Positions 45,354-54,232 of a DNA stretch of 64,000 nt are shown here, one piece after another. Position 1 is the first letter of the stretch, and the number at the start of each line of letters is the position of its first letter. Location: assembly GCF_004339765.1 (NCBI RefSeq), contig NZ_SMGO01000001.1:310001-374000 (forward strand), in the 5' to 3' direction. Made by a program: the position numbers and the translations under genes. Under the pieces are notes generated by a model. It made no database searches and was not told the origin of the DNA. It saw only the letters and a program-made list of their open reading frames with translations. The stretch is from Albibacterium bauzanense. Its GTDB lineage: Bacteria > Bacteroidota > Bacteroidia > Sphingobacteriales > Sphingobacteriaceae.

Positions 45354-47585
45354 ATGAATTACGAATCTAAAATCTCTCAAGAGCTTGCCTTGGCAGGCAA
45401 TCAGGTGAAAAGCACTATTTCTTTACTTGAAGAAGGAGCAACCATTCCTTTTATAGCACGCTATCGAAAAGAAATGACCAATGGGCTCGATGAGGTACAA
45501 ATAACGGCCATCCGAGATTTATTAAAACAATTACAAGAGCTTGATAAAAGGAGGGAAGCAATCTTTAAATCGATTGAAGAACAGCAGAAATTAACTCCTG
45601 AGCTAATTAAGATGCTCAATGAAGCAGAAACGCTCAGTATTTTGGAAGACATCTACCTGCCTTATAAACCAAAAAGAAAAACCAAAGCAAGTGTAGCGAG
45701 AGAAAAAGGTTTAGAACCTTTGGCAGATGCATTACTCTTACAGGAAGATGGCGATGTTTTAAAAATAGCTAGTGAATTTATTGATCAGGAAAAAGAAGTT
45801 GAATCGGCTGAAGATGCTCTGCAAGGTGCGCGGGATATTTTAGCTGAATTATTTTCTGAAAATGCATCTATACGCTCTAAAGTTCGAGAATTGTTCTATG
45901 AGAAAGGTGATTTTAAATCAACTCTGATTGCAGAAAAAGAAGAAAGCGCACAGAAATACAAAGACTATTTTGATTGGAAAGAGCCTGTTAAGGCAGTAGC
46001 TTCTCATCGATTACTGGCTATGCGCCGCGGAGAAAAGGAAGGTTTATTAAAGCTGGAATTAATTGTTAATGAAGATGATGCCATCGATATATTAAACAAA
46101 GAATTTAAGAAGGGAAATAACGATAGTTCTAAGCAAATAGCACTTGCTACGCAAGACAGTTATAAAAGATTGATTAAACCCTCTATTGAAACAGAGATCC
46201 GGGTATTAACAAGGCAAAAAGCAGACGATGAAGCTATCAGGGTATTTACTGAAAATGCCAGACAATTGCTATTAGCAGCTCCTTTAGGGCAAAAAAGATT
46301 AATGGCCATCGATCCGGGTTTCCGCACCGGATGCAAAATTGTTTGTTTAGATGAACAAGGCAAGCTACTTGATAATAGTGTTATATACCCGCATACCGGA
46401 CAAGGAAAGTTAAAAGATGCTGAAAAGATTGTTAACGATTTAATAAGCAAATTTTCAATCCAGGCTATCGCCATTGGTAACGGTACTGCAGGAAGAGAAA
46501 CAGAAACGTTTATTCGCAGCGTTGTTCCTTCTTCGGTCATTGTAGTAATGGTGAATGAAAACGGAGCTTCTATTTACTCGGCATCACCTGTAGCAAGAGA
46601 AGAGTTTCCGGATTACGATATTACTGTTAGAGGAGCTATATCTATTGGTAGAAGATTGATGGACCCACTGGCAGAGTTGGTAAAAATAGACCCCAAATCA
46701 ATAGGGGTAGGGCAATATCAACACGATGTAGACCAAGCAAAATTACAATCATCATTGGATGAAACGGTAAGTAGCTGTGTAAATGCAGTTGGAGTTTCAT
46801 TAAATACAGCTTCCAGGCAGATTTTGGCTTATGTATCTGGTTTAGGCCCTGCGTTAGCCAATAATATTATTTCTTACAGAAATGACAACGGTCCTTTTAA
46901 ATCACGTGAGGATTTAAAAAAGGTTCCGCGACTAGGAGGGAAGGCATTTGAACAGGCAGCCGGATTTCTAAGAATTACCGATGCTGAAAATCCTTTGGAT
47001 GCCAGTGCAGTTCACCCTGAGCGTTATTCGCTGGTTGAGCAAATAGCAAAAGACTCTAAAAGTTCAGTTTCAGAGCTTTTAAAGGACGATAAGCTGAGAA
47101 AAAGTATCAAACTGCAAGACTATGTGAATGATACCGTAGGTTTGCCGACATTGAATGATATCTTTTCTGAGCTGGCAAAACCAGGAAGAGATCCGCGCGA
47201 TCAATTTGAAGCCTTTGTTTTTGCAGAAGGCATAAATGGCATTGACGATCTAAAAGAAGGAATGGTTTTACCTGGCCTGGTTACCAACATTACAAACTTT
47301 GGAGCCTTTGTAGATATTGGCGTTCACCAAGATGGATTGGTTCATTTGAGTCAACTTTCAAATCGATATGTGAAAGACCCGAATGAAATTTTAAAGGTTA
47401 ACCAACAAGTAGAAGTGCGGGTTACCGGTGTGGATGTCGCCCGAAAGCGAATTGCGTTATCAATGAGAAATGAACCAGCACCGATTCCTAAAAAGAAGCC
47501 TGTTAAAATTAAAAAGCGTACAAATAATGATAGTCAATTAGATATGCAAGCAAAACTAGCTGCCTTAAAAGAGAAATTTAAGTAA
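45354..47585 (+). CDS. tex: Tex-family RNA-binding transcriptional accessory protein
   Basis: 743 residues from the ATG at 45354 (MNYESKISQELALAGNQV). The frame stays open back to 45120, but that extension overlaps tatA and the terminator and is not family-like. Order: N-terminal helical Tex domain, YqgF/RNase H-like domain (RLMAIDPGFRTGCKIV), helix-hairpin-helix motifs (LGPALANNIISYRNDNGPF) and a C-terminal S1 domain (GLVTNITNFGAFVDIGVHQD). Tex binds nucleic acid and affects transcription and stress survival. Confidence 0.95.
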   Translation: MNYESKISQELALAGNQVKSTISLLEEGATIPFIARYRKEMTNGLDEVQITAIRDLLKQLQELDKRREAIFKSIEEQQKLTPELIKMLNEAETLSILEDIYLPYKPKRKTKASVAREKGLEPLADALLLQEDGDVLKIASEFIDQEKEVESAEDALQGARDILAELFSENASIRSKVRELFYEKGDFKSTLIAEKEESAQKYKDYFDWKEPVKAVASHRLLAMRRGEKEGLLKLELIVNEDDAIDILNKEFKKGNNDSSKQIALATQDSYKRLIKPSIETEIRVLTRQKADDEAIRVFTENARQLLLAAPLGQKRLMAIDPGFRTGCKIVCLDEQGKLLDNSVIYPHTGQGKLKDAEKIVNDLISKFSIQAIAIGNGTAGRETETFIRSVVPSSVIVVMVNENGASIYSASPVAREEFPDYDITVRGAISIGRRLMDPLAELVKIDPKSIGVGQYQHDVDQAKLQSSLDETVSSCVNAVGVSLNTASRQILAYVSGLGPALANNIISYRNDNGPFKSREDLKKVPRLGGKAFEQAAGFLRITDAENPLDASAVHPERYSLVEQIAKDSKSSVSELLKDDKLRKSIKLQDYVNDTVGLPTLNDIFSELAKPGRDPRDQFEAFVFAEGINGIDDLKEGMVLPGLVTNITNFGAFVDIGVHQDGLVHLSQLSNRYVKDPNEILKVNQQVEVRVTGVDVARKRIALSMRNEPAPIPKKKPVKIKKRTNNDSQLDMQAKLAALKEKFK

Positions 47586-47704
47586 TATTAGCTTTTATCA
47601 GGTCCTTAAAAACTGAAAATAAGCTAATTGGTAATCCAGTTGTAAATTCTGAATAAAAATTTAATTATAATTGGTGTCTTTTATTTAAATTTTGCTACTT
47701 TTAG

Positions 47705-47717
47705 ACGTTCTGAACGT
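47705..47717. other. Palindrome upstream of gltA
   Basis: ACGTTC-T-GAACGT is a perfect palindrome around one base, about 126 bases before the gltA start. It could be a regulator site for citrate synthase; no regulator is identifiable here. Confidence 0.3.
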
Positions 47718-47815
47718 GAAATTCGTAGTTAGTAATTTCTTAACATCATTTTTACATTTATAGCAGATTAGAATTTATTCTGTATACGTACATCCTAAAT
47801 TTTAATCGAATTAAT

Positions 47816-47823
47816 TACTTTTG
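47816..47823 (+). promoter_or_regulatory. Candidate -7 box for gltA
   Basis: TACTTTTG matches TAnnTTTG and lies 19 bases before the ATG at 47843. No good -33 element is seen. Confidence 0.45.
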
Positions 47824-47842
47824 TATAAAACCAAATTTAAAT

Positions 47843-49129
47843 ATGTCTGAAACTATTTCTTTAAGAATTGGGGAAAATAACTTAGAATTACCTGTAATTA
47901 CTGGAACAGAGAATGAGAAAGCGATCGATATTTCAAAACTCCGTGATCAAACAGGATATATTACTCTTGACCCTGGATTTAAAAACACAGGTGCCGCAAA
48001 AAGTGCCATTACATTCTTAGACGGTGAAAAGGGTATTCTTCGTTATCGTGGTTATGCCATTGAAGAATTAGCTTCAAAATCAACTTTTGTTGAAGTTGCT
48101 TATTTATTGATTTATGGAGAGTTGCCAACTGGAAACGAACTGGAAACTTTTCGTATGACAGTAAGAAGGCATACACTTATTCATGAAGACATGAAAAAGT
48201 TCTTTGATGGTTTTCCATCAAAGTCACACCCAATGGGTCTGTTGTCTGCATTGGTAGGTGCATTATCTGCATTTTATCCCGAATCTCTGAATGCACACGC
48301 AACAGAGGAAGAGGAAGACTTAACGGTTATACAGCTTTTGGCAAAGATGCCAACCATTGTTTCATGGATATATAAAAAATCATTGGGCCATCCGCTAATC
48401 TATCCTTCTAACGATTTAGATTATGTAACCAACTTTTTAAATATGATCTTTGGTCAAAGAACCGAGCAGACTGAAATTGATCCGGTAATGGTTTCTGCCA
48501 TGAATACCTTATTAATCCTTCATGCCGACCATGAGCAGAATTGTTCAACTTCTACGGTTCGAATTGTAGGATCATCACAAGCTAATTTATTTGCTTCTAT
48601 TTCTGCAGGGATATCTGCTTTATGGGGGCCACTTCATGGAGGAGCGAACCAGGCGGTAATTGAAATGCTTGAAAAGATTAAAAATGATGGAGGAGATTGT
48701 GATAAATGGATTGCAAAGGCAAAAGACAAAAACGATCCGTTTCGCTTAATGGGTTTTGGTCACCGTGTATATAAGAACTTTGATCCCAGAGCTAAAATTA
48801 TTAAGAAAGCTTGTGACGAAGTATTGGAGAAATTAGGAATTAATGACCCGGTATTGGAAATTGCGAAGAAACTAGAAAATGCTGCTCTTAACGATCCTTA
48901 TTTTATAGAAAGAAAACTATATCCGAATGTTGATTTCTATTCAGGAATTATTTACAGGGCATTAGGCTTTCCAACAGATATGTTTACCGTTTTATTTGCA
49001 CTGGGCAGACTTCCGGGATGGATTGCTCAATGGCGTGAAATGCGTACTAACAAGGAGCCAATTGGTCGTCCTCGTCAGGTATATGTAGGTGCACCTGAAC
49101 GTAACTATGTTGATTTAGCTAAACGATAA
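47843..49129 (+). CDS. gltA: Citrate synthase
   Basis: 428 residues, the size of type II hexameric citrate synthase. It condenses oxaloacetate with acetyl-CoA at the entry of the TCA cycle. Landmarks are GILRYRGYAIEELA, the oxaloacetate/CoA site with His in LWGPLHGGANQAVIE, the catalytic GFGHRVYKNFDPRA, and the Asp in NVDFYSGIIYRALG. It stands alone with its own candidate promoter and a bidirectional terminator. Confidence 0.97.
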   Translation: MSETISLRIGENNLELPVITGTENEKAIDISKLRDQTGYITLDPGFKNTGAAKSAITFLDGEKGILRYRGYAIEELASKSTFVEVAYLLIYGELPTGNELETFRMTVRRHTLIHEDMKKFFDGFPSKSHPMGLLSALVGALSAFYPESLNAHATEEEEDLTVIQLLAKMPTIVSWIYKKSLGHPLIYPSNDLDYVTNFLNMIFGQRTEQTEIDPVMVSAMNTLLILHADHEQNCSTSTVRIVGSSQANLFASISAGISALWGPLHGGANQAVIEMLEKIKNDGGDCDKWIAKAKDKNDPFRLMGFGHRVYKNFDPRAKIIKKACDEVLEKLGINDPVLEIAKKLENAALNDPYFIERKLYPNVDFYSGIIYRALGFPTDMFTVLFALGRLPGWIAQWREMRTNKEPIGRPRQVYVGAPERNYVDLAKR

Positions 49130-49130
49130 T

Positions 49131-49168
49131 AAAAAGGGCCCCGTTGAATATTCAACGGGGCCCTTTTT
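49131..49168. terminator. Bidirectional terminator after gltA
   Basis: A perfect 38-base palindrome: AAAAAGGGCCCCGTTGAAT followed directly by its reverse complement. It is GC-rich in the middle with A and T runs at the ends, so it terminates transcription from both sides. Confidence 0.9.
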
Positions 49169-49173
49169 ATAAA

Positions 49174-49392
49174 TTAAACTTTCTTTTTATCAACCAATAT
49201 TAAAACTACTCCGGCTACAAGTAAAATACCACCCGTATAAGAAGGCCAGTTAACTTGTTTTTCTTTATCGGCATTTACCTCCAATGGGCCGATATCTACT
49301 ACCTTTTCTTGTTTGGTATAACTAAAACCAGTCCATATGAGCATAACGATACCCAAAATAGTAAGAATAATTCCAAAAGTTTTCATAAGCAT
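49174..49392 (-). CDS. Small membrane protein of unknown function
   Basis: 72 residues with two membrane helices (about 4-22, FGIILTILGIVMLIWTGF; 50-67, YTGGILLVAGVVLILV) joined by a polar loop carrying VVDIGPLEVNADKEKQVNW. Both termini should face the same side. ATGs at 49392 and 49386 are both possible starts. It resembles small membrane proteins common in Bacteroidota, function unknown. It ends five bases from the shared terminator. Confidence 0.72.
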   Translation of the reverse strand: MLMKTFGIILTILGIVMLIWTGFSYTKQEKVVDIGPLEVNADKEKQVNWPSYTGGILLVAGVVLILVDKKKV

Positions 49393-49498
49393 GTTTGATT
49401 GATTAGAATAACAACAGCGTCTTTATTAAAATGTTTTAAAATGCGTTAAATCATCTTTACTCTTTTCTGCTTATCTTTAAAAACTATATCTTTATCCT

Positions 49499-50677
49499 AT
49501 GTTTCCAACCCTATCACACCTTATAGAATATATTACAGGAATTTTTGTTCCTCTACCTATTCAAACCTTTGGTTTGTTTGTTGCAATCGCTTTTGCCTGC
49601 GGATATAGTATGTTCGTTAAAGAGTTAAAACGAAAGGAAAAGGAGGGCTTAATCAAGCCTTTTCAACGAACACGCATAGAGGGAGAACCTGCTGGCACAA
49701 CTGAATTAGTTCTAAATGGTATTTTAGGATTTTTGTTAGGCTTTAAGGTTGTTCATGCATTTTTCAATTATGAAAGGCTGGTTCAAGACCCACAAGGTTT
49801 TATTCTTTCGGGTGAAGGCAATATAGTAGGAGGGCTTGTATTAGGAGCTTTATTTATTTACTGGATATGGAAAGATAAAAAACGAACTCAACTTGCCAAG
49901 CCTAAAAAGGTTACCGAGACTGTGCATCCTTATGAATTAATGGGCAATGCATTGGTTTGGGCAGCTGTTTTTGGATTATTAGGTGCTAAGATTTTTCATA
50001 ATCTGGAATATTGGGATGAGTTTATGGCTAATCCGATAGAAGGGATATTCTCATTTAGCGGATTAACATTTTACGGCGGACTGATATGTGGTGGTGCGGC
50101 AGTTTTATATGTTACAAACAAACATGGTATAAAGCCTGCTCATATGCTGGATGTTGGAGCACCCGGAATGATGCTGGCTTATGGAGTAGGAAGAATGGGT
50201 TGCCATATGTCTGGCGATGGAGACTGGGGGATTGAAAACACAGCCGCTAAGCCCGGTCTGTTATCCTGGCTTCCGGATTGGGCATGGTCTTTCAAATTTC
50301 CTCATAATGTCATAGATGCTGGTGTGCCTATTGAAGGATGCGTTGGTAGATTTTGCCATACGTTACCAGTAGGAGTATACCCAACATCTTTATATGAATT
50401 TACTGCTTGTTTAATACTATTCGGAATTCTATGGTTCTTAAGAAAGAAGATCAGGTATGCAGGCATGTTATTTGCCATTTACCTGATCTTTAGCGGACTG
50501 GAGCGTTTCACGATTGAACTTATCCGTGTTAACTCAAAATACCATGCCTTTGGCTTAGACTTTACTCAAGCAGAACTGATTTCAGTAATCATGGTTCTTG
50601 CAGGTATTGTTGGTATATTCTGGAGTATTAAATACACTAAAAAGAACCCGGAAACAATGGCTCCTTTATCTGTTTAA
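49499..50677 (+). CDS. Lgt-like protein (prolipoprotein diacylglyceryl transferase family paralogue)
   Basis: 392 residues, against 260-300 for typical Lgt, with seven or eight membrane helices. Family features are recognisable: [17 protein letters not shown] at the signature, [15 protein letters not shown] and [14 protein letters not shown] near the end. However, the usual GRIGNFINGE reads [10 protein letters not shown] (Asn to Cys235), and the HGG motif is Tyr192-Gly-Gly. Insertions (about 40-70 and 125-145) add the extra length. It may transfer diacylglycerol to lipoproteins, or be a paralogue with another role beside a standard Lgt elsewhere. Convergent with the nfu gene. Confidence 0.8.
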   Translation: MFPTLSHLIEYITGIFVPLPIQTFGLFVAIAFACGYSMFVKELKRKEKEGLIKPFQRTRIEGEPAGTTELVLNGILGFLLGFKVVHAFFNYERLVQDPQGFILSGEGNIVGGLVLGALFIYWIWKDKKRTQLAKPKKVTETVHPYELMGNALVWAAVFGLLGAKIFHNLEYWDEFMANPIEGIFSFSGLTFYGGLICGGAAVLYVTNKHGIKPAHMLDVGAPGMMLAYGVGRMGCHMSGDGDWGIENTAAKPGLLSWLPDWAWSFKFPHNVIDAGVPIEGCVGRFCHTLPVGVYPTSLYEFTACLILFGILWFLRKKIRYAGMLFAIYLIFSGLERFTIELIRVNSKYHAFGLDFTQAELISVIMVLAGIVGIFWSIKYTKKNPETMAPLSV

Positions 50678-50683
50678 TTCTGA

Positions 50684-51238
50684 TTAAAGGGAATCGGCAA
50701 CTACTTCCTGAACTTCGGGAACCATTCTTTTTAATAAACCTTCTATACCTGCCTTTAAGGTTACTATAGAAGAAGGGCAACCGCTGCATGAACCACGTAG
50801 TTCAACAGTAACCGTACCTTCGTTATAATTTAAGAAATGGATAGCGCCGCCGTCTTGCTCAACAGCCGGTCTTACATAATCGTGCAGAATTTGTTGAATC
50901 TTAACTTCAATGTCTGTGCCTTCAAAGTTTACATTCATATCGGTAACAACTTCCTGAACTTTTAGATCAGACTCTACTGCTCCTTTTACAAATTCTTTAA
51001 TGATTGCTTCAATATCTTCCCAGGTGCTGTCGGCTGATTTTGTAACGGTTACAAAATTACTTGCAAAGAAAACACCATCAACAAAATTGAATTTATATAA
51101 CTCGCTTGCAAAGGGTGATACTTGTGCAGACTCACGTGTAGGGAAATCTAAACTACCATTCATTAATAGCTTATTTACTAAGAATTTACGTGTAGCTGGA
51201 TTAGGGGTTTCTTCGGTATATACTTTTATATTAGCCAT
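50684..51238 (-). CDS. Nfu/NifU-type iron-sulfur cluster carrier
   Basis: 184 residues. The N-terminal Nfu domain (1-88; ETPNPATRKFLVN) is followed by a NifU C-terminal domain (about 110-184) with the cluster-binding CxxC in RGSCSGCPSS. Such proteins carry 4Fe-4S clusters to apo-enzymes such as aconitase and lipoyl synthase. It starts 24 bases upstream of a candidate -7 box's transcription region and is convergent with the Lgt-like gene. Confidence 0.93.
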   Translation of the reverse strand: MANIKVYTEETPNPATRKFLVNKLLMNGSLDFPTRESAQVSPFASELYKFNFVDGVFFASNFVTVTKSADSTWEDIEAIIKEFVKGAVESDLKVQEVVTDMNVNFEGTDIEVKIQQILHDYVRPAVEQDGGAIHFLNYNEGTVTVELRGSCSGCPSSIVTLKAGIEGLLKRMVPEVQEVVADSL

Positions 51239-51261
51239 AATTTTATAAATAGAATCAAATG

Positions 51262-51269
51262 CAAAAGTA
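51262..51269 (-). promoter_or_regulatory. Candidate -7 box for the nfu gene
   Basis: On the minus strand TACTTTTG matches TAnnTTTG and lies 23 bases before the ATG at 51238. No -33 element is evident. Confidence 0.45.
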
Positions 51270-51301
51270 CGAAAAAAACACGAGGCATCGTCAGCTACAA
51301 G

Positions 51302-51907
51302 TCAGGAAGACTTTCTTCTGGAAATTTCATCACGGATCTTAGCAGCCTTTTCATAAGCTTCGTCATCCAATGCCTGATGGAGTTTCTCTTTTAATTCTTC
51401 ATCAGAAAATGTAGAGTAAGAAATGGGACTTTCTTTCTCTTTTGAGCCAATATCTTTTGAGTCAGAATCCATATTCTCAAGAAATGCAAAATCATTTCCT
51501 TCGATTATAATGCCAGCAGATGACAAAATGAATTCATAGGTATAAATAGGGCAATTAAAACGAACGGCTATGGCAATGGCATCTGACGTGCGGGCATCAA
51601 TCTCAACGATTCTACCATCATCATTACAGATTAGTTTGGCAAAGAAAATGCCGTCTACCAGATTATATATTAAGATCTCTTCTATTGTAATATCAAAGGT
51701 ATCTGCAAATGATTTAAACAAATCATGAGTTAGCGGCCTGCTTGGAGTCATTTTCTCGATCTCTATAGCAATAGCTTGAGCTTCAAACCCACCGATAATG
51801 ATCGGTAATCTCCGACGTCCATTCACTTCCCCCAAAACTAATGCATAAGCACCTGACTGGGTTTGGCTATATGATAAGCCAATAATCTCTAATTTGATTT
51901 TATCCAT
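51302..51907 (-). CDS. Bifunctional nuclease (BFN/DUF151) with UVR motif
   Basis: 201 residues. The BFN domain (about 1-130) shows LEIIGLSYSQTQSGAYALVL, GGFEAQAIAIEIEKM and the conserved DARTSDAIAIAVRFNCPIYT. A C-terminal UVR motif (about 168-200; EELKEKLHQALDDEAYEKAA) is like those in UvrB/UvrC. Plant and Thermotoga relatives are reported to have DNase/RNase activity; the biological role in bacteria is unclear. It follows etfA after a strong terminator, so it is probably expressed separately. Confidence 0.88.
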   Translation of the reverse strand: MDKIKLEIIGLSYSQTQSGAYALVLGEVNGRRRLPIIIGGFEAQAIAIEIEKMTPSRPLTHDLFKSFADTFDITIEEILIYNLVDGIFFAKLICNDDGRIVEIDARTSDAIAIAVRFNCPIYTYEFILSSAGIIIEGNDFAFLENMDSDSKDIGSKEKESPISYSTFSDEELKEKLHQALDDEAYEKAAKIRDEISRRKSS

Positions 51908-51919
51908 ATAATCTTTAAA

Positions 51920-51973
51920 TAAAAAAGTCTTCGATAAATAGAATTCAGATTCAAATAATATTTATCGAAGGCT
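51920..51973 (-). terminator. Terminator after etfBA
   Basis: On the minus strand AGCCTTCGATAAATA (51973-51959) pairs with TATTTATCGAAGACT (51940-51926): a 15-bp stem with one G-U pair and an 18-base loop, followed by a T-run. Confidence 0.85.
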
Positions 51974-51982
51974 CCCTTATAA

Positions 51983-52954
51983 TTACCCCGCCTTATAAGA
52001 TTTTATTGCAGCAATTAATTGAGGAACTACCTCAAATGCATCGCCTACAATTCCATAATCAGCTACTTTAAAGAAAGGAGCTTCAGGATCCTTATTTATA
52101 ACAACTATGGTTTTAGATGCACTCACGCCTGCAAGGTGTTGAATGGCACCAGATATACCAATTGCAATATACAAATTTGGCTGCACAGAAATACCAGTTT
52201 GACCAACATGTTCTTCATGAGGGCGCCATCCAGCATCAGAAATAGGCTTTGAGCAAGCAGTAGCAGCTCCTAATGCGTCGGCAAGTTCTTCTATCAATCC
52301 CCAGTTTTCAGGTCCTTTTAAGCCTCGTCCACCCGACACAACAATTTCAGCATCTGCAAGTGATACTTTATCTGTTGAACGTACAATATCTTTAATAATG
52401 GTATTCAGATCATTTGTTAACTGAGGATCAAAATCAATGATCTCTGGCTGAACTTGATCTACTTTTAGCTCAAATGAGTTTGGAGTTAGGGATAGTACCT
52501 TATTGGCTGCTTTCAATTCTGTAAAAGCAAATGCTTTGCTAGAGAAAGCAACTCTTTTAACAATCAGATTATTGCCACTTATTTCAGGAAGAGCTACTGC
52601 ACCAGGTGCAAATGCCGCCTCAAGCTTAGCTGCAACACGAGGAGCTAAACCTTTACCACTGAAAGAGTTTGAAAGAATAACAACAGCCGAATTTTCGCTC
52701 TTGGCTGCAGAAGCAATAACGGATGCATAAGAATGGCTAACAAATGATTTTAACTGATCAGAGTTAACATTTAATATTTTTGAGGCTCCATATTGCCCCA
52801 ATAGATTCAGGTTAGATGGATCAACAGTTCCAATGGAGATGGCAGTTAAATCGGTATTCAATAAACCTGCAATTGCTTTGGCATAAGAAACCACTTCAAA
52901 TACAGATTTTTTAAATTCACCTGCGGTATTTTCTACATATACTAATACAGACAT
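51983..52954 (-). CDS. etfA: Electron transfer flavoprotein subunit alpha
   Basis: 323 residues. The C-terminal FAD-binding domain (about 195-320) has VSGGRGLKGPENWGLIEELA, SDAGWRPHEEHVGQTG and NLYIAIGISGAIQHLAG. With EtfB it accepts electrons from acyl-CoA and other dehydrogenases and passes them to ETF-quinone oxidoreductase. It follows etfB by 39 bases and is closed by a strong terminator. Confidence 0.96.
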   Translation of the reverse strand: MSVLVYVENTAGEFKKSVFEVVSYAKAIAGLLNTDLTAISIGTVDPSNLNLLGQYGASKILNVNSDQLKSFVSHSYASVIASAAKSENSAVVILSNSFSGKGLAPRVAAKLEAAFAPGAVALPEISGNNLIVKRVAFSSKAFAFTELKAANKVLSLTPNSFELKVDQVQPEIIDFDPQLTNDLNTIIKDIVRSTDKVSLADAEIVVSGGRGLKGPENWGLIEELADALGAATACSKPISDAGWRPHEEHVGQTGISVQPNLYIAIGISGAIQHLAGVSASKTIVVINKDPEAPFFKVADYGIVGDAFEVVPQLIAAIKSYKAG

Positions 52955-52993
52955 TTCTTCTTTGATTTTACGTATAACATGTTTGGCCAGAGC

Positions 52994-53731
52994 CTATATA
53001 ACATGTGATTTACTGTGCAACAATTCTACCAATTTTTCTGGCTCATTGGCAGCTATTAATGTTACTTCGCCTCTGGGTTGAGGAGTTTCAAATTTAGTAA
53101 CACTTGAAAGTTCAGCTACTTCAACAGCTTCAATAACCTGCAGGGGTTTAGTGCGCGCCGACATGATACCACGCATATTTGGAATACGTGATTCTGCAAC
53201 ACCTTCTGCAACACCAATTATGCAGGGTAGAGAAATACTTAATACTTCCTTTCCTCCCTCAACTTCCCGATCAACTAAAGCTGTCTGATCCTGAACTTCA
53301 ATTTTTTTAGCAATAGATACAGAAGGAATGTTCATTAGTTCACCAACGAAACCTGCAACTTGTGTTCCGTTATAATCAATTGACTCTCTTCCTGTTAATA
53401 TTAAATCGAAGTTATTTTCTTTGGCATATTTTGCTATCTGATGGGCTACGAACCAGGCATCTCTAGGTTTTGCATTAACGCGTACAGCATCATCTGCACC
53501 GGTAGCCAGGGCCTTTCTAATCGTAGGATCTGTTTCGGCTTCTCCAACATTAATTACAGTTACTGTTCCTTTTCCACCTTCACTTAACTCAATAGCTCTT
53601 GCTAAAGCTATTTCATCATAAGGATTTACAATAAATTGTACACCCGTCGAATTGAACTGGGCATTATCATTTGTAAAGGTTATTTTTGTGGTTGTATCAG
53701 GAACACTGCTAATACATACTAATATTTTCAT
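52994..53731 (-). CDS. etfB: Electron transfer flavoprotein subunit beta
   Basis: 245 residues; it binds AMP and holds the dehydrogenase contact. It begins ILVCISSVPDTTTKI, with FIVNPYDEIALARAIEL, DLILTGRESIDYNGTQVAG and the EtfB signature region VAEGVAESRIPNMRGIM. First gene of the etfB-etfA operon. Confidence 0.96.
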   Translation of the reverse strand: MKILVCISSVPDTTTKITFTNDNAQFNSTGVQFIVNPYDEIALARAIELSEGGKGTVTVINVGEAETDPTIRKALATGADDAVRVNAKPRDAWFVAHQIAKYAKENNFDLILTGRESIDYNGTQVAGFVGELMNIPSVSIAKKIEVQDQTALVDREVEGGKEVLSISLPCIIGVAEGVAESRIPNMRGIMSARTKPLQVIEAVEVAELSSVTKFETPQPRGEVTLIAANEPEKLVELLHSKSHVI

Positions 53732-53759
53732 CAGAATAAATTGTTTTTAAATGGTGATA

Positions 53760-53817
53760 AAACTATCATGGGTGTTTATTATTTCGGTTTGTGAAGTTTA
53801 TAAACTCATGATGGTTT
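53760..53817 (-). other. Inverted repeats in the etfB upstream region
   Basis: AAACTATCATGGGT (53760-53773) is the inverted match of ACTCATGATGGTTT (53804-53817), 12 of 14 bases. Overlapping the right arm, AGTTTATAAACT (53795-53806) is a perfect 12-base palindrome. Either could be a regulator site or a leader structure. Confidence 0.4.
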
Positions 53818-53849
53818 CATTTAGTTAAATTATTAAAAATTCCTTTTTA

Positions 53850-53857
53850 CAAATCTA
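53850..53857 (-). promoter_or_regulatory. Candidate -7 box for etfBA
   Basis: On the minus strand TAGATTTG matches TAnnTTTG. A TTG occurs 22 bases upstream. The leader to etfB would be about 110 bases and would contain the inverted repeats at 53760-53817. Confidence 0.45.
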
Positions 53858-53881
53858 ACAAAAAAAAACAACGACTGAACA

Positions 53882-54226
53882 ATGAGTAAGGAACGTTTAG
53901 AGCAATTAATGAACTTTTTAAACGAGGGTTCAACAGATCCATTTATACGCTACGCGATTGCCACAGAACACGTAAAACTAAAGCAATATGATTTAGCTTT
54001 AAAGTTTTATCAGGATCTACTTTTGAACAACCCGGATTATATAGGAACCTATTATCATACAGGAAAACTATTAGAATTACTGGATAGAAGGGATGAGGCT
54101 ATATCGGTTTATGAAAAGGGGATGCAGATAGCCAAAAAAGCAAGAAACATGCATGCCTTTTCAGAGCTGCAGGGAGTTTATAATATGGCTTTGGGATTAG
54201 ATATAGATGATGACGATGATTATTAA
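53882..54226 (+). CDS. Tetratricopeptide repeat protein
   Basis: 114 residues, essentially two to three TPR units (PFIRYAIATEHVKLKQYDLA, NPDYIGTYYHTGKLLELLDR with RDEAISVYEKGM), ending in an Asp-rich tail (DIDDDDDY). Small protein-interaction module, cytoplasmic, partner unknown. Convergent with dnaB, 6 bases apart. Confidence 0.85.
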   Translation: MSKERLEQLMNFLNEGSTDPFIRYAIATEHVKLKQYDLALKFYQDLLLNNPDYIGTYYHTGKLLELLDRRDEAISVYEKGMQIAKKARNMHAFSELQGVYNMALGLDIDDDDDY

Positions 54227-54232
54227 CGAAAT

